Part shown: positions 26,545-35,432 of the stretch, piece after piece
How positions within the stretch are numbered: the stretch's first letter is position 1
Layout: each line of letters opens with the position of its first letter
Assembly (NCBI RefSeq): GCF_038002225.1
Contig: NZ_JBBOCA010000001.1
Span: forward strand, 6,820,001 to 6,884,000
Reading direction: 5' to 3'
Length of the DNA stretch: 64,000 bases
Source of the DNA: Paenibacillus sp. FSL R7-0204
GTDB lineage: Bacteria; Bacillota; Bacilli; Paenibacillales; Paenibacillaceae
Made by a program: the position numbers and the translations under genes
Notes under the pieces: generated by a model
What the model saw: only the letters and a program-made list of their open reading frames with translations
Told to the model about the DNA's origin: nothing
Database searches by the model: none

Positions 26545-27720
26545 CTAACCTCTGTACCACGCCAGAAAAGCCTCCGCCACCGCCTTGCCCGCCGCACCGT
26601 TTGGATGCGGGTCGAACTCGTCGCTCATGTATTCCGGCTTAATTCTATGGTCAGCGGGAGCCGCAACAGAGAGCACGGCGGCCATGTCGAATACGCGGTC
26701 CACTCCGGCCGGTGGACATGTACGGATGCAATCATTCACTTTCCGCCAATGGATTTCCCGCCCCCCCTCGAAATTGAAAGGTGGCACCGTACTGAGAATT
26801 ACCGCTGCCTCCGGCTGTGCTTCCTTGATCCGGGAGATAATGTGTGCTAAGTCCCCTAATAATTCATCTGCCGGGCGCTGGCCGATATCCAGATCATTCA
26901 CGCCCAGCACGATCAGCACTTCATCACCCTGCTGCGCCTTATGCAGCCAAGGTCCGTCCGTGGCTACATCGTAAGCCCGGCCCCAGCCGGAGCCGACGTT
27001 CCACAGTCCGAACTGTGTGCCCAGCCCCTCTGCAATTCTTGCCGCCCAGTATGTGTATTGATCCTTGGCCGTCCGTACGCCCTGCGTGATGGAATCACCC
27101 AGGAATACCAGCTTCTTTGTTACGCCCTTCTTGTAGCCCAGGAAGCTTGGGAGGACCTGTAGCTTGTCCGATTCTCTGAACGCATCCGCAGACTCCTGAG
27201 CGGCCAGATTACCCGGCGCATCATAGCCGGATACCAGCATTCCCTCTACATTGTAGGGGAAGGACTTGCCTGCGTCAGCCGTCTTCAAGGTCCAGGTGAA
27301 GGCCAGCATATGCCCCTCCGGCAGCTCCAGAAGCGCTTCGTCGCTCCAGAACTGCCCGCCCGGCTCCACACACCGCGTCCGTCCACCGCCGAAGGTAACC
27401 GGTACCTGCGATCCCGGCACAATGCTGCCGTCCGGCGCGGCTCCGCCATCGGCGACATATGCCGCTTCGATGCTCCATTCGCCGCCCGGTTCACTGGCTA
27501 CGGCATCCGCGCCCAGATCCCAGGTCGAATCCACCGCATTGCTATGCCAGAACTTCAGCGTCAGGCTCCCGTTCTCCCGCAGCCGGATATAGGTGCGGTA
27601 CGTATGAGTGAACGGCTCCGGCGCGTTCATAATATAATTGGCGGCTGTAGACAGCGCGGTGGCCGAGGTGAACTCCGGCTGGCTCAGTACTCCGCCTAGA
27701 CTGTTCTCAATATTGTTCAT
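26545..27720 (-). CDS. SGNH/GDSL hydrolase with N-terminal accessory domain
   Basis: A 391-residue hydrolase, probably a carbohydrate esterase. The first 190 residues form a beta-rich accessory domain. The SGNH domain begins near residue 203, with nucleophile S210 in FLGDSITQG, the glycine/asparagine block GVNDL near 275, and the catalytic D/H pair in DPHPN near 372. There is no signal peptide, so it acts in the cytoplasm. It may remove acetyl groups from imported oligosaccharides; this is inference from neighbours (transporter, GH31). An AGAGGAG site precedes the ATG. Confidence 0.87.
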   Translation of the reverse strand: MNNIENSLGGVLSQPEFTSATALSTAANYIMNAPEPFTHTYRTYIRLRENGSLTLKFWHSNAVDSTWDLGADAVASEPGGEWSIEAAYVADGGAAPDGSIVPGSQVPVTFGGGRTRCVEPGGQFWSDEALLELPEGHMLAFTWTLKTADAGKSFPYNVEGMLVSGYDAPGNLAAQESADAFRESDKLQVLPSFLGYKKGVTKKLVFLGDSITQGVRTAKDQYTYWAARIAEGLGTQFGLWNVGSGWGRAYDVATDGPWLHKAQQGDEVLIVLGVNDLDIGQRPADELLGDLAHIISRIKEAQPEAAVILSTVPPFNFEGGREIHWRKVNDCIRTCPPAGVDRVFDMAAVLSVAAPADHRIKPEYMSDEFDPHPNGAAGKAVAEAFLAWYRG

Positions 27721-27786
27721 AGTTATCGACTCCTCTATTCTATTTCTGCTACTTTAACCCAACTTTTCCACGACTCCTGCCCGACT

Positions 27787-28000
27787 AATGTTGCACTATC
27801 TGCAACACTGATGCCGTAAAATCGGCTGTTCCGGTGCAATGTTGCACCAAATGCAGGCATTTTGCCGCTGATTGGCCCAAGGAAGCTGAAATGCTGCATT
27901 TTGGACAACAATTCGCCATAGCCCTGCTCCTGCTGCGGGGAATGTTGCATTCCTGGCAGCAATTAGCCCGTTGTGGCTCATCGTGTGTGACATTGCACTC
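27787..28000. repeat. Tandem ~51-bp repeats, family B (4-5 diverged units)
   Basis: Cores AATGTTGCAC, AATGTTGCAC, AATGCTGCAT, AATGTTGCAT and a final ACATTGCAC recur about every 50-52 bp. Most are followed by a partly complementary TGCAACA or GCAGCAATT half and then GCC. It fills much of the 438-bp gene-free stretch 27721-28158 between two minus-strand genes. Unrelated in sequence to family A. Confidence 0.7.
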
Positions 28001-28113
28001 CCCCATAGCCGCCAATCCCCAAAAAGCTCCCCGATCCAGGAGACTAATGTCCCCTGTCATCAGAGAGCTTGGTTACTTAAGCACACAGCCATAGGCTAAG
28101 CCAGCGTGCGGGC

Positions 28114-28155
28114 GTGTTAATTCGGTCTATAGTTGTGTTAATTCCGTCTATAGTT
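28114..28155. repeat. 21-bp direct repeat, two tandem copies
   Basis: GTGTTAATTCGGTCTATAG followed by TT, then the same with CCG for CGG, four bases beyond the GH31 stop codon, so it lies in its 3' untranslated region. Confidence 0.85.
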
Positions 28156-28158
28156 CAC

Positions 28159-30480
28159 TTATTTCAGCGTAATCGTGAACGAAACGGACTTCTCGCCCGC
28201 GCCCACGCTCACTGTAGTCTCATCTACCTTCTCAGCACCTTCCACGGAGGCAATAGCGCCAAGATCCTTCACCGCCAGAGTGAATGCTTTGCCGCTGCCT
28301 TCGGCAGTTACTTTTACAGTGCTGCCGCTGCGTACAGCCTTCACCTTCAGCTCAGGAACACCATTCAGATCACGGACCGTAGCTGATGCAGACTTGCCAT
28401 CCTCCAGAGCGTACAGTCCGAACTTCACACCATCGGCAAAATCATAATCCGGGCGGCTGTCCTCACTGCCGAGCGCTAGCAGGGAATTCTGACGGACGAA
28501 CAGCGGCAGGCTGAAGAAGTCATGCTTCTCCTTGCGCCATGATCCGCCCTGTACGGTCTCGCCGTTCAACAGGTGTGTCCAGCGGCCGGCCGGCAGGTAA
28601 TACTTCACTTCGCCGTTCTCCTGGAAGATCGGAGCGACCAGCAGGGAATCGCCCAGCATGTACTGGCGGTCCAGCACCTCACACGTCGGATCTTCCGGGA
28701 ATTCCATTACCATCGCACGCATCGAGGCCCAGCCCTGCTCATGTGCCTGTCCGGCTACATCATACAGGTAAGGCATCAGGCTGCACTTCAGCTTAGTGAA
28801 GAAGCGGGTAACGTCCACAGCTTCGTCGTCGTACGCCCAAGGCACACGATACGAGGTGCTGCCGTGCAGGCGGCTGTGGCTGGAGAGCAGGCCGAAGGCC
28901 AGCCAGCGCTTGAAGACATGCGCCGGAGCGGTGTTCTCGAACCCGCCGATGTCATGGCTCCAGAAGCCGAAGCCGGACAAGCCGAGCGACAGGCCGCCGC
29001 GCAGGCTCTCTGCCATCGATTCATAGTCAGCGTAGCAGTCACCGCCCCAGTGAACCGGGAACTGCTGCCCGCCGGCTGTGGCGGAGCGTGCGAAGACAGC
29101 TGCTTCATTTTTGCCGAGCTTCTCTTCGAGCACTTCAAAGACAACCTTGTTATACAACTGGGTATAGTAGTTATGCATCTTGTACGGATCGGAGCCGTCG
29201 AAATAGACCACATCCGTCGGAATCCGTTCGCCGAAGTCTGTCTTGAAGCTGTCTACGCCCATGTCCACCAGGTCACGCAGGTATCCGGCATACCATTCAC
29301 AAGCCGCAGGGTTCGTGAAGTCGACCAGGCCCATGCCCGCTTGCCAGAGGTCGGTCTGGTAGACGTCGCCGTTGGCTTTTTTGAGCAGATAACCGTTCTT
29401 GCGGCCTTCTTCAAACAGCGGGGAGCGCTGTCCGATATAGGAGTTGATCCAGACGCAGATCTTCAGTCCCTTGTCGTGCAGGCGCTTCAGCATGCCCACC
29501 GGGTCAGGGAACACACGGGAATCCCACTGGAAATCCGTCCATTGATATTCGCGCATCCAGAAGCAGTCGAAGTGGAATACATGCAGCGGCAGATCTCGCT
29601 CCGCCATCCCTTCCACGAAGGAGTTCACCGTAGCTTCATCGTAGTCTGTAGTGAACGAAGTCGTCAGCCACAGGCCGAAGGTCCAGGCTGGGGGCAGCGC
29701 AGGTTTGCCGGTCAGGGAGGTGTATTTCGTGATGACCTCTTTAATCGTCGGCCCTTCAATCACGAAGTATTCCAGGCTCTCGCCCGCTACGCTGAACTGG
29801 GCCTTCTTCACCTTCTCAGACGCAATCTCATACGATACAAGCTCCGGCTGGTTCACGAATACACCGTATCCCTTGCTCGTCACATAGAACGGAATATTCT
29901 TGTACGCCTGCTCAGAGCTTGTACCGCCGTCTTTGTTCCACAGATCGACCACCTGGCCGTTTTTGACAAAAGCCGTAAAGCGCTCGCCCAGACCATACAC
30001 GAATTCTCCAACGCCCAGATCCAGCTCCTCACGCATGAAGGTGTTGCCGTCCTGATCCGTGATGTAGGCCATCGATTTGTAACCGCTGCCGGTAATGCGC
30101 TCATCGCCGCGGTAGAAGTCCACGGACCAGTGTGTGCCCTTGTTGATGACCACGCGAAGTCCGCCGCTGATCAGCACCGTCTGCGCCTCTGTCTCCTCGA
30201 TTTCCACGTGATCGCCGGTTCCCTCAGTCAGCTCAAACGAAGGTCCGCGTGGAATAACGCCGTCGTTATGAATAATTTTGACGCCCACCACGCCTGGAAG
30301 CGGGGAATGGAATTTCACCGTCAGCAGTGTGGAGTTGAGTGTCGCCGAACGTCCCGTGATGGGAGTTGTCTGCGTGATGGCGGTCAGGCCTTCCTCGGTT
30401 TTTTCTACTACATAGTTCTGCACTGCACCATTGATTGTAATTCCGTCACGAACCAGCCATAAGCCGTCTGTAAATTTCAT
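28159..30480 (-). CDS. yicI: Alpha-xylosidase, glycoside hydrolase family 31 (YicI type)
   Basis: A 773-residue cytoplasmic GH31 enzyme that removes alpha-1,6-linked xylose from xyloglucan oligosaccharides such as isoprimeverose. It matches the length and layout of YicI: an N-terminal beta domain, the barrel with nucleophile D415 in FKTDFGERIPTDV and the acid/base D481 in HWGGDCYADYES, then C-terminal beta domains. The frame is open to 30522, but the ATG at 30480 gives the usual YicI start (MKFTDGLWLV) with AAGGGTGG upstream. It is divergent from an AraC regulator that probably controls it. Alpha-glucosidase activity is a less likely alternative. Confidence 0.93.
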   Translation of the reverse strand: MKFTDGLWLVRDGITINGAVQNYVVEKTEEGLTAITQTTPITGRSATLNSTLLTVKFHSPLPGVVGVKIIHNDGVIPRGPSFELTEGTGDHVEIEETEAQTVLISGGLRVVINKGTHWSVDFYRGDERITGSGYKSMAYITDQDGNTFMREELDLGVGEFVYGLGERFTAFVKNGQVVDLWNKDGGTSSEQAYKNIPFYVTSKGYGVFVNQPELVSYEIASEKVKKAQFSVAGESLEYFVIEGPTIKEVITKYTSLTGKPALPPAWTFGLWLTTSFTTDYDEATVNSFVEGMAERDLPLHVFHFDCFWMREYQWTDFQWDSRVFPDPVGMLKRLHDKGLKICVWINSYIGQRSPLFEEGRKNGYLLKKANGDVYQTDLWQAGMGLVDFTNPAACEWYAGYLRDLVDMGVDSFKTDFGERIPTDVVYFDGSDPYKMHNYYTQLYNKVVFEVLEEKLGKNEAAVFARSATAGGQQFPVHWGGDCYADYESMAESLRGGLSLGLSGFGFWSHDIGGFENTAPAHVFKRWLAFGLLSSHSRLHGSTSYRVPWAYDDEAVDVTRFFTKLKCSLMPYLYDVAGQAHEQGWASMRAMVMEFPEDPTCEVLDRQYMLGDSLLVAPIFQENGEVKYYLPAGRWTHLLNGETVQGGSWRKEKHDFFSLPLFVRQNSLLALGSEDSRPDYDFADGVKFGLYALEDGKSASATVRDLNGVPELKVKAVRSGSTVKVTAEGSGKAFTLAVKDLGAIASVEGAEKVDETTVSVGAGEKSVSFTITLK

Positions 30481-30520
30481 ATGTGCACTTGCCACCCTTC
30501 GATTTGGTGTATATAGTTGC

Positions 30521-30526
30521 ATTATA
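30521..30526 (-). promoter_or_regulatory. -10 box for the GH31 gene
   Basis: TATAAT on the minus strand, 41 bases before the chosen ATG. No good -35 is at standard spacing, which fits an activator-dependent promoter. Confidence 0.5.
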
Positions 30527-30606
30527 CCGATAATAAAATCTCAAAACTAATAATATATAGCTCATTTATAACACTATTTTGACGTCATCAGATAAGGAGG
30601 CCCCTA

Positions 30607-31524
30607 ATGGACCGTACCTCGCAGCGCTTGCTCAAAGAAGACCGCGAACACGGGGATGTCATGTTCCCCCTGGCTGCCTACTGGATCGACCTCCCGGCCG
30701 GAGCGCATGTCCTGGACACCCACTGGCATGAGGAAGCCGAGTTCTTCCTGCTGCTGGAAGGCGAGATTCTGTTTCAGGTGGACACCGACTATTTCACGCT
30801 TCGCCCCGGTGAGGCAGTGTTCATTGAATCCGGGGATATCCACGCCGCTCACGCGCTTACGGAGACCCCCTGCCGCTTCTGCGCCCTTGTCTTCCACCCC
30901 GACCTGCTGGCCAGCGCCCAATTTGATACCATCCAGCAGAGCGTCATTCTGCCGCTTCAGGAGAAACGCCAGAGCTTTCCGCGCCACCTCACCCCTTCTG
31001 TTCCCTGGCAGGCGGAGCTGCTGCTGCATCTGAACCGCTTGATGAACGCGTATGATCAACAAATGCCCGGATTCGAAGCTTTTATGAAAGGAACCCTGCT
31101 GATTATGCTCTCACAGATTACGCAGCCGGGGCGCTTCGTCAACCACAGCCAGTCCGAAGGCGCGGAGCCCACGAAGATTGACCGCCTGAAACGGGTGATT
31201 CTTTATATCCAGGACAACTACCAGGAGCCGATCCGTACCCGTGACCTGTCGGGGCTGATTCCGATGAGCGAAGGGCAATTCTGCCGTTTTTTCAAAAGCA
31301 TGACCCGCAAGACACCTGTCGATTACATCAACTCCTACCGGGTCCGCCAGGCCGCAGCCCTGCTGAAGCAGGGGGACCGCAAAATCTCCGATATTGCCAT
31401 GGATGTCGGCTTCGACAACGTCAGCTACTTCATCAAAGTGTTCCGCAAAGTTATGAACTGCTCGCCTTCGGAATTCCGCAAGGACGCCAGTCCCTTCGCC
31501 GGGCAGAATCAGCTATATCCGTAG
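30607..31524 (+). CDS. AraC family regulator with N-terminal cupin
   Basis: A 305-residue regulator. A cupin-type sensor at about residues 20-105 (HWHEEAEFFLLLEGEILFQVD is the metal- or sugar-pocket strand pair) and a double helix-turn-helix at about 195-293 (VGFDNVSYFIKVFRKVMNCSPSEFR) are clear. It is divergent from the GH31 alpha-xylosidase gene across 126 bp, so it is probably its activator in response to xylose-containing sugars. An AAGGAGG site lies 6 bases before the ATG. The intergenic region contains a perfect 8-bp palindrome TGACGTCA near 30580, of uncertain relevance. Confidence 0.92.
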   Translation: MDRTSQRLLKEDREHGDVMFPLAAYWIDLPAGAHVLDTHWHEEAEFFLLLEGEILFQVDTDYFTLRPGEAVFIESGDIHAAHALTETPCRFCALVFHPDLLASAQFDTIQQSVILPLQEKRQSFPRHLTPSVPWQAELLLHLNRLMNAYDQQMPGFEAFMKGTLLIMLSQITQPGRFVNHSQSEGAEPTKIDRLKRVILYIQDNYQEPIRTRDLSGLIPMSEGQFCRFFKSMTRKTPVDYINSYRVRQAAALLKQGDRKISDIAMDVGFDNVSYFIKVFRKVMNCSPSEFRKDASPFAGQNQLYP

Positions 31525-31596
31525 GCTGAACCCCGCTCCCAATCTTTTTCCTGCTTACGGTTGCCCGGATACGTTTAAGTTAGTGTATGGATGACC

Positions 31597-31651
31597 ACGG
31601 CACCTGCCGCTTCGGCGGTAGCCTAATGGCTCATTCCGGTGGACATGCCGT
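31597..31651 (+). ncRNA. Candidate structured leader RNA
   Basis: Upstream of the NTF2-like gene. ACGGCA (31597) can pair with TGCCGT (31646), closing a multibranch loop. Inside are a 7-bp hairpin with a C(UUCG)G tetraloop (31604-31621) and a small AGCC/GGCT hairpin. It is about 35 bases from the start codon. It does not match any riboswitch I know; its status is a hypothesis. Confidence 0.4.
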
Positions 31652-31685
31652 TCCCCGCTAATCTACTTACAGGAGGCAGATATTC

Positions 31686-32036
31686 ATGAATCAACATGTT
31701 ACCTTGCCAATTGAGGTACAGGACTTCTACAATGCAGTGAACCAATACCAGCCCGACGCTCTGATCGAATTGTTCGCTCCCGGCGCTACCGTGAAGGATA
31801 ACGGGAAGTCGGCCGAAGGCACAGAAGCCATTGCGGCTTGGGGAGAATCCGAGCTATTCTCTGCTAAGGTCCGCTTTACTATTATGGAAATTGAAGAAAT
31901 CCAGGGCCGCATTGCGGTGACCGCTGAGATGGAGGGTGAGTTCAATAAGAACCGTGTCCCCGCCCCGCAGCAGTTCACTCATGAATTCAAGGTACAAGGC
32001 GGTAAAATCAGCGAGCTGATCATCACGCTTAAATAG
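31686..32036 (+). CDS. SnoaL/NTF2-like domain protein
   Basis: A 116-residue cytoplasmic protein with an NTF2-like cone fold, seen in the helix VQDFYNAVNQYQPDALIELFAPGATVKDNG and the later strands (FTIMEIEEIQGRIAVTAEMEG, FTHEFKVQGGKISELIITL). Members bind small hydrophobic ligands or act as polyketide/isomerase-like enzymes; catalytic residues cannot be assigned here. An AGGAGG site lies 9 bases before the ATG. It is preceded by a structured-looking leader (31597-31651) and followed by a strong terminator, so it is monocistronic. Confidence 0.85.
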   Translation: MNQHVTLPIEVQDFYNAVNQYQPDALIELFAPGATVKDNGKSAEGTEAIAAWGESELFSAKVRFTIMEIEEIQGRIAVTAEMEGEFNKNRVPAPQQFTHEFKVQGGKISELIITLK

Positions 32037-32059
32037 GCCTATAGTGTTCTTCCCTAACA

Positions 32060-32107
32060 AAACAGGCTGTCCCGTAAGTCAGAAATGACTAGGGACAGCC
32101 TCTTTTG
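32060..32107. terminator. Bidirectional terminator
   Basis: AGGCTGTCCC/GGGACAGCCT with an 18-base interior that can itself fold (AGTCAGAAATGACT), followed by CTTTTG, between the NTF2-like gene and the convergent methyltransferase gene. Confidence 0.88.
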
Positions 32108-32108
32108 T

Positions 32109-34199
32109 TCAACCTGCCTTACGAACCACAATGAAGCAAGTGCTATCTGGCAGCGGCACAGGCTCTCCGCTCTCACCCATAATCTTAACCCTGTTCTCCA
32201 GTGCCTCCGTATATCCCTCCTGCAAATAATGACGGAGGACCTCTATCTTCGCCCGGTCCCCAAGCGTCTGCTGAATGAATGCGGAGTACTGCGAGGGTGT
32301 GAAATAACCGAACTGCTCCTGAACCTCATGAATGTAAGCTTCCTCCCCCCAGGTGTAGGTATAGAGGAATTCCATCGCATCATTTACCGGCATCAGAACC
32401 TCCTGTTCGCCAAGCTGTTCATAACGGATATTCCGTCCGGCAAAATCCTTCGCATACCGTTCCAGCCACGCCATGCCGTCCGTCTCCAGAAACCGTACGC
32501 GGCGCTGCTGCTCCTCAGGCTCGCTCATAATACCGTCACGGATAATAATCGTCCCGCCATCTGCCAGTACATCGAAGGCGCTGGTCAGCGCTGCCGCCAC
32601 CGTGCCGTGATTGAACTTCCGGCCGTCAAACGGCACATAGGAATACAGCTCATGCAGAATCGATGAGAAAATCACCGTGTCCACCGTGCCCGGCTCCACA
32701 TAATCCTTCAGGTTCAGGGCATCGCCCTGGAGCACCTCCCAGCGGCGGCCCTCCCGCTGCTTGCGCTGCCGCAGCGCTTCAATCACATTGCTTGAGATAT
32801 CAATCCCCACCGGCACGGCCTCCGGCATCCGCTCCTCAATCAGATCGAGCAGCACCCCGCCGCCGGGTCCGATGTCCAGCACCTTCCGTCCGGTAACGTA
32901 GTCCAGAATCACTGCCTTATAGTCAGCCGTATCATTCATCTGGCTTAAATACGTGTCCTCGTTGTGGAAGCGGTCGAAGGCGTCCCGCCGCAGATCGAAC
33001 AGGTCGAACAGCAGCAGGACCGCCCGCTCATACAGCGCCGACTTCTCGGCCTCTATGCAGAACTCAATCAGCTTCTCCGCTGCCGCTGAGAACTCAAAAT
33101 GGAAGAATAGCGTATCCGGCAGATGTTCCTTGCCCAGCAGCCGGTGCGTAAGATGCGGGTTGCTGCCGGAAGGCTTCACGCCGCTGTAGATCTCCTCCCA
33201 GCCCAGCTCCGAGAGATATTTCTCAATAATCCGTTTTTTATAGACATTGATCTTCTTGCTGCCCTTGTAGTCATAATGAATACTGTTCATGACCGCCTCG
33301 AAGCTCAGATGGCTTAGCTGAAGCGGGCCGCTGCCGGCCACCAGACTCATGACCTTCAGGAACTGCTCCAGCGAGAAGGTCTGGAGTGCCGACTCCACAT
33401 ACCAGAAGGTGGCAGGCTGCAGCGGATCCAGCGCAGCAGGGAGGAAGCCCTCCTGTACCAGCCTGTCCCACTCCGCCTCATAATCCTCCCCCTGGGCAAT
33501 GGACCCGGCGCGCATTCTCCGCAGACGCTCCTTCATCGGGACCTCAGGCTGCAGATTTCCTGAAGCAATAACAGCAATCAGCTCCATGACCTGCAGGCGG
33601 ACCTCCTGCCACAGCTCCGGGGATACCGCAGCAATGATGCAGTGATTCAGCGCGAACAGAAGCCGCTCCAGCTCTTCTGCGCCCAGCAGTCCCTGCTCCA
33701 CCAGTGCGGACAACGGAAGATTGACGGAAGGCGGAACCTCGCCGCGGATTTGCTGTCCAATCAGCCCGTGAGTCTCAATCAGCGTATGTATCACCCGTCT
33801 CTTCTCCGCAGAGCCTGCCTCGTCCCGCTTCAACCCTTCCGCATACCGCCGGTATAACTCCGCGGAGCCGATATTATGAACGAAAATATTAATGCCCTCT
33901 TCCTGCCAGCTCCGGCGCTGACGGAGAGTCCCCCCCTTGGCCGTCTCCGACCAGATCAGCGTCTCCTCGGCCAGCTCCTTGATCCAGTACGACAGCGGCA
34001 GACTGTCCAGCACCCGCAGGCTCCGCTCCACATAATCCAGCACCGGATTCTGCTGCGCAAGCGACTGCAGCGATTCTACCCGCTCCAGGTTCACAATCGT
34101 CTGCTCCGCCTGCACGATGGACTCCAGCCATGGATAGCCTTCTCCGGCAGGCCACCCTCCTTCACGATACGCCTCTATAGCCCGTAATGATTTCAGCAT
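32109..34199 (-). CDS. Large protein with C-terminal SAM-dependent methyltransferase domain
   Basis: A 696-residue protein. The first 430 residues form a helical domain with no family I recognise. The C-terminal part is a class I methyltransferase with the SAM motif VLDIGPGGG at about residues 440-448, the following acidic motif PVGIDISS and a GDALNLKDY segment, then a region up to the end including GTVDTVIFSSILHEL. ATG at 34199 is used because GGAGG lies 7 bases upstream; the ATG at 34205 would abut it. No substrate or partner is evident; it is monocistronic. Small-molecule methylation is a guess from similar class I domains. Confidence 0.8.
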   Translation of the reverse strand: MLKSLRAIEAYREGGWPAGEGYPWLESIVQAEQTIVNLERVESLQSLAQQNPVLDYVERSLRVLDSLPLSYWIKELAEETLIWSETAKGGTLRQRRSWQEEGINIFVHNIGSAELYRRYAEGLKRDEAGSAEKRRVIHTLIETHGLIGQQIRGEVPPSVNLPLSALVEQGLLGAEELERLLFALNHCIIAAVSPELWQEVRLQVMELIAVIASGNLQPEVPMKERLRRMRAGSIAQGEDYEAEWDRLVQEGFLPAALDPLQPATFWYVESALQTFSLEQFLKVMSLVAGSGPLQLSHLSFEAVMNSIHYDYKGSKKINVYKKRIIEKYLSELGWEEIYSGVKPSGSNPHLTHRLLGKEHLPDTLFFHFEFSAAAEKLIEFCIEAEKSALYERAVLLLFDLFDLRRDAFDRFHNEDTYLSQMNDTADYKAVILDYVTGRKVLDIGPGGGVLLDLIEERMPEAVPVGIDISSNVIEALRQRKQREGRRWEVLQGDALNLKDYVEPGTVDTVIFSSILHELYSYVPFDGRKFNHGTVAAALTSAFDVLADGGTIIIRDGIMSEPEEQQRRVRFLETDGMAWLERYAKDFAGRNIRYEQLGEQEVLMPVNDAMEFLYTYTWGEEAYIHEVQEQFGYFTPSQYSAFIQQTLGDRAKIEVLRHYLQEGYTEALENRVKIMGESGEPVPLPDSTCFIVVRKAG

Positions 34200-34275
34200 T
34201 TGCATGCCTCCCTATGTAATAGCAATCTATATACAATAGCCCATGTACTTCAGGTTTGAATCAGAAGCTCTGACG

Positions 34276-34337
34276 AATTGAACAAACCGCAAGCTTCTGG
34301 ATAGAAGCTTGCGGCTGCGGAGAGCTCTTGTTCAATT
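34276..34337 (-). terminator. Terminator with long inverted-repeat frame
   Basis: An inner stem CCGCAAGCTTCT/AGAAGCTTGCGG followed on the minus strand by TTTGTTC, framed by perfect 10-bp arms AATTGAACAA/TTGTTCAATT. It terminates the hydrolase gene. Confidence 0.8.
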
Positions 34338-34369
34338 GTATCAGATTTATGGCCGGGAATCAGATCCAC

Positions 34370-35308
34370 TCATTTCACGCCTGCCATGAATTCTCTGTAA
34401 TACTTGCCAATCTCTTTGGACAGCGTATGGTGCAGATAATGACCGCCTTCGAGCGGCACCAGCTTACCGTACACGGAATCCTTCACCTGTTCTTCATGCA
34501 GCTGCATCCAGCCCTCAACATCGGTATTATTCGACTGTACGAAGAGCAGCAGCGGAAGCTCTTTGGGGAAGGTCAGCGCCTGGGCTGCTGTGAAATTCTC
34601 CTTGAAATGGTCGATCTCATTCATGACAGTGTCATTGTTTAAATTCTTTGTGGCGATCATTTTCATCTGCTGCTTGGTATGCTCGTCGAACGGAAGCCCG
34701 GCATACGGGTCGGGGCCTATCTTTTGGAGCAATCGCATGATGCCGGATTTGTCGAGGAACTTCAGCGTCCCCACCGGTATTTTATCGTCCAAGCCCCCTT
34801 GGTTCGGCACACTGCTGTCGATTCCTACAAAAGCCTGCACTTCATCCTTATACTTGTTCACATAATCCAGCCCGTAGATTCCGGCGATGGAATGTCCCAT
34901 AAGCGTGTAACGCTTGATTCCAAGCTGCTGCAATGCTTCATGAATCTCACTGACGATATTGTCCGAGGTCCGTTCCTTATCTGTCCGGTCACTTAAGCCA
35001 TAGCCGAACGGCTCCACCACGACTACTTTGTAATTAGGGGACAGCTCGTCTACCAGCGGTTTGAAGTCAAGTGCAGGCGCCCCGGTGCCATACCCCGTCA
35101 GCAGCACCACGGTCTCCTCACCCGATCCCTGGATGAGTACATTCATCTTCTTGCCGTCTACAGGCACCAACTGGCCATAGGGTTCAATCTTCTTGAGCTC
35201 CGATTTGCTGCTGATGATATTGACCACAAATACTACGGCAAAAAACAATACAATCACAATCAGCAATACCGCTATAGACTTAAGCAGGATTCTGAGTCCT
35301 TTTTTCAT
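34370..35308 (-). CDS. Membrane-anchored alpha/beta hydrolase
   Basis: A 312-residue alpha/beta hydrolase with an N-terminal membrane anchor (residues 8-32); the enzyme domain is probably outside the cell. Seen: the oxyanion-side GYGTG near 72, nucleophile S140 in MGHSIAG, a likely acidic residue in the NNTDVEGW segment near 262, and the catalytic histidine in GGHYLHHTL near 295. A GGTGAT-type weak ribosome binding site lies upstream. It lies 125 bases downstream of a two-component operon on the same strand, which makes regulation by it plausible. The substrate is unknown. Confidence 0.88.
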   Translation of the reverse strand: MKKGLRILLKSIAVLLIVIVLFFAVVFVVNIISSKSELKKIEPYGQLVPVDGKKMNVLIQGSGEETVVLLTGYGTGAPALDFKPLVDELSPNYKVVVVEPFGYGLSDRTDKERTSDNIVSEIHEALQQLGIKRYTLMGHSIAGIYGLDYVNKYKDEVQAFVGIDSSVPNQGGLDDKIPVGTLKFLDKSGIMRLLQKIGPDPYAGLPFDEHTKQQMKMIATKNLNNDTVMNEIDHFKENFTAAQALTFPKELPLLLFVQSNNTDVEGWMQLHEEQVKDSVYGKLVPLEGGHYLHHTLSKEIGKYYREFMAGVK

Positions 35309-35432
35309 TATACAATCACCTGTCCTTATGAATCGAATGTGTTGCTTGAATCAACTGCTAAGGATAGCTTATACAATGAAAATGTACTCCCCGTGACGGT
35401 AGTATGAACGGAGGATGAACGGAAGAAATAAT

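Noticed and set aside
34276..34337. Inverted repeat as a small mobile element end
   Set aside because: The 10-bp arms and inner stem with following T tract are fully explained as a terminator at a gene end; no second copy or target duplication was seen.
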